The position numbers and the translations under genes are program-made. A stretch of DNA of 64,000 bases from Algoriphagus sp. TR-M9 (GTDB lineage: Bacteria; Bacteroidota; Bacteroidia; Cytophagales; Cyclobacteriaceae): positions 4,150,501 through 4,214,500 of the forward strand of contig NZ_CP115160.1 of NCBI RefSeq assembly GCF_027594545.1, read 5' to 3'. Each line of letters starts with the position of its first letter. Position 1 is the stretch's first letter. Under the pieces are notes generated by a model. That model had not been told where the DNA came from. It was given only the letters and a program-made list of their open reading frames with translations, and did no database searches. Of the stretch, positions 37,219-46,412 are shown piece by piece.

Positions 37219-38907
37219 TCAATAGCCTCTTGCCCCACCATCTTCGCTCGAAGAATCAGCAGCTCCGGTGTAAAGTTTTTTGGAAGCATCGTAGGTGATT
37301 CCCATCAGCACACCAAGGTTCGTAGTTGGGGTAAGTGTATGTCCCATTTTCTCCAATGCTTCTCTGGTGTCTGGTGAAAGCAAATTTCGCTCATACAAAA
37401 TGCGATCTGGCAACCATTGATGATGGATTTTCATTGCCTCAATAGCACGATCCACTCTCATATCGTAAGCTAGCACATTCAATACTGTCTGGAAAACAGT
37501 ATTGATAATCGTTCTTCCTCCCGGACTGCCAATGACTAAGTAGGGTTTTCCGTCTTTTGCCACAATAGTCGGAGTCATGCTGGAGAGCATTCTCTTTTCT
37601 GGAGCTACCAAATTCGGATTAGAGCCGATTTGTCCTGTGGCGGTGGTTTCGCCAGGTACAGGATTAAAGTCGCCCATTTCATTGTTGAAGATAAAGCCCA
37701 ACTTATCTGATCCCATCTTTACTCCATAAGAGTTTTCTAGGGTGTAAGTCATGGAAATGGCATTTCCGTCTTTATCGACTACAGAGAAATGGGTGGTATT
37801 ATCACCTCCATAGGGGTGGCCAAATTGCGCAGGATCAGAGATCGAAGCTTTGGTCATATCAAGCGTTTCGAATCGCTTTTTTGCAAATTCCTTTGAAAGC
37901 AATCTATCCAAAGGCATATCAGGGTTAAAATCCGGATCCCCCAGATGTTCAGCTCGATCAGCGAAAGCTCTTCGCATTGCTTCAGCAACTAGATGAACAT
38001 AGGCTGTGGAGTTGAACTCCACTTTAGCGATGTTCGCTTGCTCCATCAGATTCATCATCTCGATCAGTGCGACTCCGCCAGAACTTGGTGGAGGCATGGA
38101 GTAAATCTCATAGCCATTGAAGGTACCTTTTACGGGCTCACGCTCCACGGCTTCATATTTCTCCAAATCGGCTTTGGTGATAATTCCGCCGTTTGCCTTC
38201 ATGTAATCTTCGATCTCCTGAGCTACCCAGCCTTTGTAAAAGCCATTTCTGCCATGTTTCTGGATCTCTTTTAATGTTTTTGCCAAAGCCGGCTGCTTCC
38301 AAGTTTCCCCGGGTTTGACGATTTTTCCATCTTTTCCTTTGAAATAATTCTGCATGATATCTTCAGATGGGTCACGATCCGTCATTCTCACAGCCGCATT
38401 GTAAAGCCCCCAAGACATGGTAAATCCTTTTTTGGCTAATTCTACAGCCGGTTTCACCAAATCAGCCCAAGGTAACTTACCATACTTCTGGTGCGCTTGG
38501 TACAGTCCGGCTACCGTTCCAGGAACGCCCACTGCCAAAAGTCCTTGATGGTTTGAGTTGTCTTTGATTTTACCGTTTTCATCCAAAAACATGGTTGGGC
38601 TAGCTGCCAATGGTGCTTTTTCACGAAAATCAAAGGTGGTCACATTTCCATCAGATTTCATAAAAACTATAAATCCGCCGCCGCCGATATTCCCGGCTTC
38701 AGGATGAGTTACTTCCAGGGCAAAAGCTGTTGCTACAGCAGCATCGATGGCATTTCCACCCTTTTTCAAAATATCAACTCCAACTTGGGAAGCTATGACG
38801 TGGTCCGAGACGACCATACCATTTTCAGCGTAGGTCTGGGAAAAGGACTTAAATGAAATAAATAAAAAGAGAAAGGCAATCTGTAAAGTTGTGAAGGTTG
38901 GTTTCAT
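37219..38907 (-). CDS. ggt: Gamma-glutamyltransferase
   Basis: The secreted enzyme hydrolyses or transfers the gamma-glutamyl group of glutathione and related peptides. From the ATG at 38907 the protein has 562 residues and a signal peptide ending SFSQ. An in-frame GTG at 38928 exists, but it would put seven residues before the signal. Family features are GGNAIDAAVATAFALEVT, EAGNIGGGGFIVF, the autocleavage and nucleophile threonine in DNTTHFSVVDKDGN, and SSMTPTIVAKDG. The two subunits would form by self-cleavage before that threonine. The gene is monocistronic, with a terminator. Confidence 0.95.
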   Translation of the reverse strand: MKPTFTTLQIAFLFLFISFKSFSQTYAENGMVVSDHVIASQVGVDILKKGGNAIDAAVATAFALEVTHPEAGNIGGGGFIVFMKSDGNVTTFDFREKAPLAASPTMFLDENGKIKDNSNHQGLLAVGVPGTVAGLYQAHQKYGKLPWADLVKPAVELAKKGFTMSWGLYNAAVRMTDRDPSEDIMQNYFKGKDGKIVKPGETWKQPALAKTLKEIQKHGRNGFYKGWVAQEIEDYMKANGGIITKADLEKYEAVEREPVKGTFNGYEIYSMPPPSSGGVALIEMMNLMEQANIAKVEFNSTAYVHLVAEAMRRAFADRAEHLGDPDFNPDMPLDRLLSKEFAKKRFETLDMTKASISDPAQFGHPYGGDNTTHFSVVDKDGNAISMTYTLENSYGVKMGSDKLGFIFNNEMGDFNPVPGETTATGQIGSNPNLVAPEKRMLSSMTPTIVAKDGKPYLVIGSPGGRTIINTVFQTVLNVLAYDMRVDRAIEAMKIHHQWLPDRILYERNLLSPDTREALEKMGHTLTPTTNLGVLMGITYDASKKLYTGAADSSSEDGGARGY

Positions 38908-39186
38908 AGGAATAATGATGATTAACACTCAATATATTTCTCTTTCTTCAAAAAGTTCAAAAAATATGGAGGACAGATAGTCGAAAATTATGTAACAGCA
39001 AATTAATTCTATTGAGAAAGCGGAGAAGGCTCATTTTCATGCATTACTTCCGACAATATTATTAGCTGTAATTATTCAATATTTAGTATTTAATATAGGT
39101 CTAAGTCTACAAATCAGATATTTTATTGGAAAATAAGTTATATTTAGTCAAGTCATTTTTAGAATTAATAGAATAAATTGTTGGCT

Positions 39187-39624
39187 ATGAAAACCTCAAA
39201 ATTTCTTCCCAAACTCAATCACAAATCTTCTCTTTTCCTTTTTCTGGTAAGTTTCATTCTCATCCCAGAGACAGCATTTGCCAACACTTTTGAAGATAAG
39301 ATCGCTGAGGTGGTCAGTTGGATTGCCCTGATAGTAGCACCAATTGTACTGATTACTGTTTTTCTCATGGTTCATGTTCTACCTGAAAAAATCGCAGAAA
39401 AAAGGAATCATCCTCAGGCAGAAGCCATCAAAACACTCTGTATTCTTTCCCTGTTTTTTGGTGGCCTTCTATGGCCTTTAGCTTGGCTTTGGACTTATTC
39501 TAAACCCGTCTTTTATAAAATGGCATATGGAACGGATAAAGGCGATTATCATGAAGAAACCATGGAAGATTTGAAGCAGGATAAAGCTCTCAAAGCAAGC
39601 AGTGAACGATCTCCAAAATCCTAA
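39187..39624 (+). CDS. DUF3302 inner membrane protein (YiaW-like)
   Basis: From the ATG at 39187 the 145-residue protein has a signal-like N-terminal helix (to about residue 33), a second helix (IALIVAPIVLITVFLMVHVL) and a third (TLCILSLFFGGLLWPLAWLW). The PEKIAEKRNHPQ linker and FGGLLWPLAWLW are DUF3302 features. Family genes such as E. coli yiaW sit beside a HlyD-type gene, as here: the fusion protein gene starts 38 bases later. Its molecular role is unknown; an assembly or accessory role for the export set is inferred. A TTG at 39178 is an alternative start. Confidence 0.8.
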   Translation: MKTSKFLPKLNHKSSLFLFLVSFILIPETAFANTFEDKIAEVVSWIALIVAPIVLITVFLMVHVLPEKIAEKRNHPQAEAIKTLCILSLFFGGLLWPLAWLWTYSKPVFYKMAYGTDKGDYHEETMEDLKQDKALKASSERSPKS

Positions 39625-39662
39625 TATTTTTAATCAATTTTCTTCTCAGAACCTAGTAAGTC

Positions 39663-40844
39663 ATGGAAATATTATTGTTTCTGATATACAGCGGGATTGT
39701 CTGGCTGATTTTCTTCAAATACAAACTGCTTCCTTGGAACACTATTTCTCAGGTAATTGTAATTACAATTCCAGTAGTAGCCATCGCTATGCTGATCTTG
39801 CTTCTGAACATTTATGCGCCCAGCTCACACGATGTCCGTGTCATGAACTACACAGTAGAGATCGTGCCTACAGTTACCGGGCAAGTAGTAGAAGTCCCAG
39901 TTGAGCCCAATGAACATGTGAAAAAAGGAGATGTACTATTCAAAATCAATCCTGAGCCTTTTGAACTTAAAATCAAAAATCTGGAGGCTAAAATACCCAT
40001 GCTGGAAGCCAAAGTAGTCAGCGCCCGTGCTTATGATAGGGAGTTGGAATCTCAGCTGACCTCCGCAAATAGCCAAATCCGTGTCATCCAATCCCAACTC
40101 GACCTGGCTATCAAACGATTGGAACAGACTAAAGCACTGGCAGAATCAGGTGCTGGATCCAAATTTGACTATGAACAAGCACAAACTAATCTGGCAAATT
40201 TTCAAGGACAAATAGCGGTTGCAGAAGCGAATAAATCACAGGTTTTGCAAAAAATGTCTGCTCAGTCATCAGACGGAGAACTTTCAGAAATAGCCCAAGC
40301 CAGATCCGCATTGGAGGAAGCCAAGGCACAAATAGCCCAGGCGGAATGGGATCTGAGCCAAACCACTTTTTATGCACCGGCAGATGGACGTGTCATCAAT
40401 TTGCAGCTACGTCCCGGAGCTATGGCAGTACAGTTTCCGATTAAGCCTGTGATGAGTTTTGTAGAAGATGAGCAGTGGGTCACCGCGCTTTTCCACCAAA
40501 ATGAACTACGCTATGTGGAGGATGGAAACGAGGCAGAAATCGCACTTAAAACCTATCCAAACCGGATCATTAAATGTGAAGTGGAGCATATTGTCTGGGC
40601 AAATGCCCAGGGGCAATTGACCGCAAGCGGGATGATTCCTGATACACAGCAGACAGAATTTCACGAAGGTAGATTTGCAGTTCGCCTGAAGATAGCTGAA
40701 GAGGATAAGGATCTTTTTCTAGCGTCTGGAGCGGTAGGACAAGGAGCAATTTATACCGAGCGTGGCAAAATCATCCATCTGGTTAGAAAAGTAATCCTGA
40801 GAGTAGGCACTAAAATGGATTGGCTAGTACTCAAACTCCATTAA
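39663..40844 (+). CDS. HlyD/EmrA-family membrane fusion protein (YiaV/YibH-like)
   Basis: The 393-residue protein has two N-terminal membrane helices (residues 3-20 and 28-50). A split biotinyl-lipoyl domain (VEVPVEPNEHVKKGDVLFKI and YAPADGRVINLQLRPGAM) flanks a long coiled-coil hairpin (about 105-225), and a beta-barrel follows. It should span the periplasm between an inner membrane partner and the TolC-like protein encoded three bases downstream. Two N-terminal helices rather than one are typical of the YiaV/YibH group. No RND, MFS or ABC pump gene is adjacent. Confidence 0.9.
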   Translation: MEILLFLIYSGIVWLIFFKYKLLPWNTISQVIVITIPVVAIAMLILLLNIYAPSSHDVRVMNYTVEIVPTVTGQVVEVPVEPNEHVKKGDVLFKINPEPFELKIKNLEAKIPMLEAKVVSARAYDRELESQLTSANSQIRVIQSQLDLAIKRLEQTKALAESGAGSKFDYEQAQTNLANFQGQIAVAEANKSQVLQKMSAQSSDGELSEIAQARSALEEAKAQIAQAEWDLSQTTFYAPADGRVINLQLRPGAMAVQFPIKPVMSFVEDEQWVTALFHQNELRYVEDGNEAEIALKTYPNRIIKCEVEHIVWANAQGQLTASGMIPDTQQTEFHEGRFAVRLKIAEEDKDLFLASGAVGQGAIYTERGKIIHLVRKVILRVGTKMDWLVLKLH

Positions 40845-40847
40845 ACC

Positions 40848-42248
40848 ATGCGAGCATTATCCAAACAACTCAAAACTTTTCTAATTTTTGCAACTGCTGC
40901 AGTTTTGCAGACCACTTGTGCCGTAAAAGCCCCAACCTCAAGCGAAGAGCTGCAGGAACAGGTTTTTGCCAATTTTATCCTGCCTTCCACCTGGCAATCC
41001 ACTGCATTAAATAGTGCTGACTCCACCATCACGAGCAACTGGCTAAGTGATTTCAACGACCCTCAATTGGATTCTTTGGTACAGGAAGCATTGATTTACA
41101 ATTACGATTTGAAAATCAGTTGTATTCGTATCGATCAGGCTATGGGATACGTGGAAATGGCCAAAGCAGCCCTGAGACCTGCCTTTTCAATCTTAGGCCG
41201 ACAAAACACCAAACTGGGTGGTGATCTGGGTGGTGGGCTAAACGGTGCTATTCTTTCCGCTTCCTGGGAAATTGATCTCTGGGGAAAGCTAAGAAATGCC
41301 AGAAATGCTGAGGAGGCAAATTTGCTGGCTTTGGAGAGCGAAGTCTCTTTTGCTCATTTATCGCTAGCAGCACTGCTAGCGAAGTCATACTATTTGGCTA
41401 CAGAAATTCATCTGGAAACTGAATTGGCAAAGGAGATGATACGAATCTCCGAAATGATGGTAGATGTTGCCACTAAAAGATTTGAAATCGGAATCGGGAC
41501 AGAAATAGATTTGGTGGTATCTGAGGCGAATTTAAATAACCTCAAAGATGGTCTACTACAACTTGAACTTGCCTATGCCAATCAATTACGTGCAATGGAG
41601 ATTCTTCTCGGAAGATACCCCGCTGCAGAAATCCAGATAAATGAAGAGTTGATCGAAATGTCCAATGCTATTCCTGCTGGAATACCCTTTCAGATTTTGG
41701 AACGGCGACCGGATGTGTTGGCAGCACTGCAGCGATTTAATTCTGCATTTTATCGTGTGGGCGAAGCGAAGGCAGCTCGATTGCCAAGACTTTCCTTAAC
41801 TGGAGGATTTGGGGCTATCACTAGCCAGGTGGTAACTTTACGACCAGAATTTTCCAATCCCATCAGAAGTATAGGAGGCGAATTGTTTGCACCGACCTAC
41901 CAGGGTGGAGCGTTGAAGGCAAATGTGGAAATCAGAAATTCCCAGCAAAAAGAAGCCGCAGAGATCTATGGCAGAACGGTGCTAAATGCGATAGGAGATG
42001 TGGAAAATGCCTTAGATGCAGTCGAAACAGTAGATGGAAGGGAGCAGTTTCTCGTGAATGCAGTGGCAAGTAATGAAAAGGCCTTTGAGCTGGAGCAACA
42101 ACTATTCGAAGTCGGGAAAACAGATATGCGGGATGTGATTCGCCAGCAAATGGATCTGTATTCCACACAAATCAATCTGCTAAGGATCCGTAGTCAAAAG
42201 ATTTCACAACGAATCGATCTTTATTTGGCTCTGGGTGGAAATATGTAA
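40848..42248 (+). CDS. TolC-family outer membrane efflux protein
   Basis: The 466-residue protein has an N-terminal signal with a possible lipid-anchor cysteine at LQTTC and two OEP repeats typical of OprM/NodT factors: SWEIDLWGKLRNARNAEEA, FEIGIGTEIDLVVSEANL, and later PTYQGGALKANVEIRNSQQ and LFEVGKTDMRDVIRQQ. It should form the outer membrane channel of a tripartite exporter with the HlyD protein. It is the last of three plus-strand genes spaced by 38 and three bases, and is convergent with the P-type ATPase. Confidence 0.9.
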   Translation: MRALSKQLKTFLIFATAAVLQTTCAVKAPTSSEELQEQVFANFILPSTWQSTALNSADSTITSNWLSDFNDPQLDSLVQEALIYNYDLKISCIRIDQAMGYVEMAKAALRPAFSILGRQNTKLGGDLGGGLNGAILSASWEIDLWGKLRNARNAEEANLLALESEVSFAHLSLAALLAKSYYLATEIHLETELAKEMIRISEMMVDVATKRFEIGIGTEIDLVVSEANLNNLKDGLLQLELAYANQLRAMEILLGRYPAAEIQINEELIEMSNAIPAGIPFQILERRPDVLAALQRFNSAFYRVGEAKAARLPRLSLTGGFGAITSQVVTLRPEFSNPIRSIGGELFAPTYQGGALKANVEIRNSQQKEAAEIYGRTVLNAIGDVENALDAVETVDGREQFLVNAVASNEKAFELEQQLFEVGKTDMRDVIRQQMDLYSTQINLLRIRSQKISQRIDLYLALGGNM

Positions 42249-42308
42249 AGAGTTAGTCTTTACCCTGTCTCACTACGTTAAAGATTAATCAAATCATTGA
42301 TAAATCCA

Positions 42309-44282
42309 TCAATCAAACTTCATCCTCTGAATTCTAATCGCATTCAAAATCGCCAGCAAAGCCACTCCTACATCAGCGAAAACGGCAGCCCACATGGTCG
42401 CCATACCCAAAGCTCCCAATACCAAGACCAGCACTTTGATCCCAAAGGCAAATCCAATATTCTGCCAGACGATTTGCTTGGTCTTTTTCCCGATAGAAAT
42501 AGCCATCGGAATCTTGCTCGGGTTATCGTCCTGAATCACCACATCAGCGGTTTCAATCGTAGCATCGCTCCCCAAGCCACCCATGGCAATTCCTACATCA
42601 GAGATAGCAACTACAGGAGCATCATTTACTCCATCTCCGATAAATGCAACTGTACCTTTTTGAGCTTTGATCTCCTTGACTTTTTCTACTTTGTCCTCAG
42701 GAAGTAGGTCTCCAAAAGAATTAGGAATACCCAGTTTGTCAGCCACAAACTTGACCACATTGCTTTTATCTCCACTTAGCATGGTGATCCCAACGCCAAT
42801 AGATTTCAGTTGAGCTATGGTGTGCTGAGCATCATCTTTAATGCTATCTGCAATGGTCAAAAAGCCTGCAAATTTCCCACCATAGGCTATCGCCACCACC
42901 GTGTAAACAATGTTGGAAGGATCGATGGAGTGGGGAATCGAATACCTATCCATCAGCTTGAAATTACCTACAAGCAATTCCTTGCCTTCAACCTGAGCTC
43001 TCAAACCATGTCCAGAAATTTCCTCGACATTTTCCAAGACAATGCTTGAATCAATCTCACCCACGTGATTTTTAATCGCTGTGGCAATTGGATGGGAACT
43101 TTTACTTTCCAGCGCATTGGCAAAATGAAGTATCCTGGAATTTTCAAAATCAGGCTCCAAATGCACTTCCTGAACATTGAAAACGCCTTCAGTCATTGTA
43201 CCTGTCTTGTCCATCACCACATTTTTGATCTCAGCGATGCTATCCAGGAAATTACTTCCTTTAAACAAAATGCCGTTTTTACTCGCTGCTCCAATTCCTC
43301 CAAAATACCCTAGCGGAATACTGATCACCAAGCCACAGGGACAAGAAATGACCAAGAAAATCAGTGCGCGATAAAGCCAATCGCTAAACTCATAATTGTC
43401 CACAAACAGGAAAGGCAAAAAGCAAATTCCAATCGCTAGAAAGACCACAATTGGCGTATAGATTTTGGCAAATTTTCGGATGAAAAGTTCCGTAGGAGCC
43501 TTTTGAGCAGTTGCATTTTGCACCAATTCCAAGATCCTCGAAAGCTTGCTATCCGTGTAAGCTGTGGTCACTTGCACTTGGGATACCGTATTCAGATTCA
43601 CCATCCCTGCGAGGACAACTGCGCCTTTTTGCTTGGAATCCGGCTTGCTTTCACCGGTCAAAGCAGAGGTGTTGAATGAAGCTTTTTCCGACAAGAGTTC
43701 GCCATCCAAGCCAAGTTTTTCCCCAGCTTTTAGCTGAATGATATCGCCGATTTTTGCGCTGGCCGCTTTGATTGTTTTGGTAGAATTCCCTTCCAAAATC
43801 GTCACTTCATCAGGTCGCTGATCAAGCAAAGTCTTGATGTTGGTTTTGGCACGCGTGACTGCCATGGCTTGAAAAACCTCCCCAACAGAATAAAACAGCA
43901 TCACTGCCACACCTTCTGGATATTCTCCAATCGCAAAAGCGCCAACTGTGGCGATTCCCATCAGTAGAAATTCAGAGAAAATATCACCTTTCAGAATGCT
44001 GCCCCAAGCTTCCTTCAACACAGGAAAACCAACAGGTAAATAGGCTACTAAATACCATCCAAAGCGAATCCATCCCTGGAACCAATCCTGTGGAAAAAGG
44101 TAATCAAACCCCAATCCAATCGACATCACAACAAATGAAAAAATAGCTGGCGCAAAGAATCTCAGCATGCTTTCGCCTTCAGGCGCAGCATGGTCATGGT
44201 CATGTCCATCCTCGGGAGAGTGACTTTTAGGATCAAGGTTTTCATCCTCTGTACAGCAGCAATCTTTATTTTTTAAATCCAC
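42309..44282 (-). CDS. P1B-type heavy-metal exporting ATPase (Zn/Cd type)
   Basis: The 657-residue pump has a Cys/His-rich N-terminus (DCCCTED, DGHDHDHA) instead of a full HMA domain. Eight helices carry the CPC metal site at 314-316. The actuator loop TGES lies at 209-212, the phosphorylated Asp358 is in DKTGTMTEG, and the hinge motif GDGVNDAP is present. The CPC site with a HPIA motif (SSHPIATAI) fits Zn2+/Cd2+/Co2+/Pb2+ pumps of the ZntA/CadA group. Its gene follows an S58 peptidase gene after 13 bases. It exports metal from cytoplasm to periplasm, perhaps feeding the neighbouring TolC-type exporter. Confidence 0.93.
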   Translation of the reverse strand: MDLKNKDCCCTEDENLDPKSHSPEDGHDHDHAAPEGESMLRFFAPAIFSFVVMSIGLGFDYLFPQDWFQGWIRFGWYLVAYLPVGFPVLKEAWGSILKGDIFSEFLLMGIATVGAFAIGEYPEGVAVMLFYSVGEVFQAMAVTRAKTNIKTLLDQRPDEVTILEGNSTKTIKAASAKIGDIIQLKAGEKLGLDGELLSEKASFNTSALTGESKPDSKQKGAVVLAGMVNLNTVSQVQVTTAYTDSKLSRILELVQNATAQKAPTELFIRKFAKIYTPIVVFLAIGICFLPFLFVDNYEFSDWLYRALIFLVISCPCGLVISIPLGYFGGIGAASKNGILFKGSNFLDSIAEIKNVVMDKTGTMTEGVFNVQEVHLEPDFENSRILHFANALESKSSHPIATAIKNHVGEIDSSIVLENVEEISGHGLRAQVEGKELLVGNFKLMDRYSIPHSIDPSNIVYTVVAIAYGGKFAGFLTIADSIKDDAQHTIAQLKSIGVGITMLSGDKSNVVKFVADKLGIPNSFGDLLPEDKVEKVKEIKAQKGTVAFIGDGVNDAPVVAISDVGIAMGGLGSDATIETADVVIQDDNPSKIPMAISIGKKTKQIVWQNIGFAFGIKVLVLVLGALGMATMWAAVFADVGVALLAILNAIRIQRMKFD

Positions 44283-44295
44283 GAATGCTCTTCGT

Positions 44296-45408
44296 TTAGT
44301 TTTGATTAATCAACTTCATTACCTCGTTGATTGGCAACTCTTGAACCACATGTCCGTCCTTTCCTTCCATAGTTTCTGCGGCAAACAAGGAATTAATAAT
44401 CGCTTCTTCCGTGGCTTCAATCACAGCCATAAAAAGTGAGCTCATATCGTCATTTTGAATAAATTCAGCTTTTTCTAAAGTTTGAGAAGGCAATACGTAT
44501 GGAATTCGAAGGCCCTCAGCAGTGCTGAATGCGATCACATAATCACCTGATCCGTTGGATGCAATACCACCGGTTTTAGCCAAGCCCATCATGGCGCGTT
44601 TTGCCATTCGTTCCAAATTCCTTTCTAACACAGGAGCATCAGTAGCCACTACTATCATGCAGCTTCCGTCTGATTTTTCCATAGCATCCCGAAATGGATA
44701 TTTTCCCATTTTCTCGCCCACAGCAACTCCATCGATTTGCAGATTTCCTCCGAAATTAGTCTGGACTAAGATCCCGACCGTGTAGCCACCCAGACTTTCA
44801 GGGAGTTTACGAGAAGCCGTTCCTATTCCGCCTTTCCAGCCAAAGCAAACTGTCCCAGTTCCAGCTCCCACATTTCCTTCCTCGACTTTGCCAGATTCTG
44901 CTGACCGGATCGTTTGGATGACTTCCTCAGGAGAAATATGCATTCCGCGGATATCATTGAGATAGCCATCATTCGTTTCGCCCACCACGGCGTTTACGGA
45001 CTGGGCGGTTTGATTTTGTTCCAAAGAATACCGAACGGCTCCTTCGATTCCAGCAGCCACACTTAGCGTATTGGTCAAAATAATGGGGGTTTCAATATTT
45101 CCCAGTTCCTGCACTTGGGTGACGCCAGCCAGCTTTCCAAAACCATTTCCCACATAAACCGCTGCAGGCACTTTTTGCTGAAAGAGATTCCCGCCATGCG
45201 GTAAAATGGCTGTTACTCCGGTACGGATATTTTCTCCTTCGATTTTGGTGAAATGCCCCACTTTCACTCCCGGCACATCGGTGATGGCATTCAGATTGCC
45301 CGTGGGCAAAATGCCAAAAATTATCCCTTTTTCCCGTGGTCTTTCTTGGGAAAATGCGGAAGAAGTGAGGAAAAAGCAAAGTACAAATAAGGTTTTGAGG
45401 TGTTGCAT
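44296..45408 (-). CDS. P1/S58-family aminopeptidase (DmpA-like)
   Basis: The 370-residue protein has a signal peptide (ending SAFS) and is therefore probably periplasmic. It shows the Ntn-hydrolase features of DmpA/S58: ITDVPGVKVGHFT, GVTAILPHG, NAVVGETNDGYLND, AGTGTVCFGWKGGIGTASR, and the autoprocessing serine in SNGSGDYVIAFSTAEG. The precursor should cleave itself before that serine to give an N-terminal nucleophile. Family members release N-terminal D- or beta-amino acids or L-amino acids. It is upstream of the metal ATPase in one transcription unit, but no functional link is apparent. Confidence 0.9.
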   Translation of the reverse strand: MQHLKTLFVLCFFLTSSAFSQERPREKGIIFGILPTGNLNAITDVPGVKVGHFTKIEGENIRTGVTAILPHGGNLFQQKVPAAVYVGNGFGKLAGVTQVQELGNIETPIILTNTLSVAAGIEGAVRYSLEQNQTAQSVNAVVGETNDGYLNDIRGMHISPEEVIQTIRSAESGKVEEGNVGAGTGTVCFGWKGGIGTASRKLPESLGGYTVGILVQTNFGGNLQIDGVAVGEKMGKYPFRDAMEKSDGSCMIVVATDAPVLERNLERMAKRAMMGLAKTGGIASNGSGDYVIAFSTAEGLRIPYVLPSQTLEKAEFIQNDDMSSLFMAVIEATEEAIINSLFAAETMEGKDGHVVQELPINEVMKLINQN

Positions 45409-45740
45409 AGCCGGTAGTTTCCCGAATTTAAACTTTATGTCTTCACCAAAAAATAACCGAGGCTATCAATCACAGGAAAACTGCTTTTTAGGGTTTATTC
45501 TGGCTTTTTGAGAATATTATTATACCTATTTGTATGCAAAAATGGGATTGATCCGAGCATCTTATAAATTAGCATTTCGCTCAGAGGATAGTTGAGATTT
45601 AGACTTCGCGCAGTCTGACAGCGCTTCTGATCTCACATTCTTTGTATGAGATTGAATTTTAATGTAGTCTGGAAGGACACATACTTTGTAGTGTCCTCTG
45701 TGTTAATCTCAGTGCCTTATCTGCGGTTAAAAAAATCATT
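45409..45740. other. 332-base divergent intergenic region
   Basis: It separates the S58 peptidase (minus) from nth (plus) and should contain both promoters. It holds the palindrome GGACAC-N10-GTGTCC (45675-45696) and a short run with 11-base periodicity (about 45697-45730, TCTGTG / TCTCAGTG / TATCTGCG). No coding frame or exact TAnnTTTG element is convincing. Confidence 0.5.
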
Positions 45741-46412
45741 ATGCTTAAAAAAGAACGATACGAAGCGGTCATCAAACATTTCAGGGAAAATATGCCAATT
45801 GCTGAAACTGAGCTTCAGTATGAAAATCCCTTTCAGCTCTTAGTCGCAGTGGTACTTTCAGCACAATGCACCGATAAGCGCATCAATATGGTGACACCGG
45901 CACTTTTCGAAAAGTTTCCTGGACCTGAGTTTCTGGCAGCTTCGAATTTTGATGAGCTATTTCCATACATCAAGACCGTTTCATATCCGAATAATAAGAC
46001 CAAGCATTTGTTGGGCTTAGGCAAAATGCTGATCGAAGACTTTGGCGGAGAGGTTCCCGCTACCGTCCCTGAGTTGATCAAACTGCCCGGAGTAGGCCGA
46101 AAAACTGCGAATGTAATTACTTCAGTGGTGTGGAATCAACCGAATATGGCTGTGGATACTCACGTATTTCGAGTTTCAAAAAGACTGGGCTTAGTCTCCC
46201 AGACTGCCAAAACTCCGTTGGAAGTGGAAAAGCAACTCATCAGGCACATTCCCAAGGAATATGTACACATCGCACATCACTGGCTGATTTTGCATGGCCG
46301 GTATGTGTGCCTAGCACGAAAACCTAAATGCGAAGAATGTACCCTCACGCATTTGTGTAGGTACTTTGAGAAGCAAAACGGGAAAGTCACCAAAGTTCAA
46401 ACTGGAAATTAA
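45741..46412 (+). CDS. nth: Endonuclease III
   Basis: This base-excision repair enzyme removes oxidized pyrimidines and nicks the abasic site. The 223-residue protein has the helix-hairpin-helix LPGVGRKTANVI with catalytic Lys121 and the catalytic Asp139 in AVDTHVFR. The 4Fe-4S cluster ligands are Cys190, Cys197, Cys200 and Cys206 (C-x6-C-x2-C-x5-C). Length and all motifs are standard. Its stop overlaps the ATG of the asparagine synthetase gene by one base, an unusual neighbour for a repair gene. Confidence 0.97.
   Translation: MLKKERYEAVIKHFRENMPIAETELQYENPFQLLVAVVLSAQCTDKRINMVTPALFEKFPGPEFLAASNFDELFPYIKTVSYPNNKTKHLLGLGKMLIEDFGGEVPATVPELIKLPGVGRKTANVITSVVWNQPNMAVDTHVFRVSKRLGLVSQTAKTPLEVEKQLIRHIPKEYVHIAHHWLILHGRYVCLARKPKCEECTLTHLCRYFEKQNGKVTKVQTGN

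Noticed and set aside
38908..38928. Upstream GTG start for ggt
   Set aside because: It adds seven residues before a normal signal peptide; the ATG at 38907 gives the expected N-terminus.
42297..42707. 136-codon open frame overlapping the end of the metal ATPase on the plus strand
   Set aside because: The opposite frame encodes the conserved GDGVNDAP region; the product here is His/Ser/Asn-rich with no family features.
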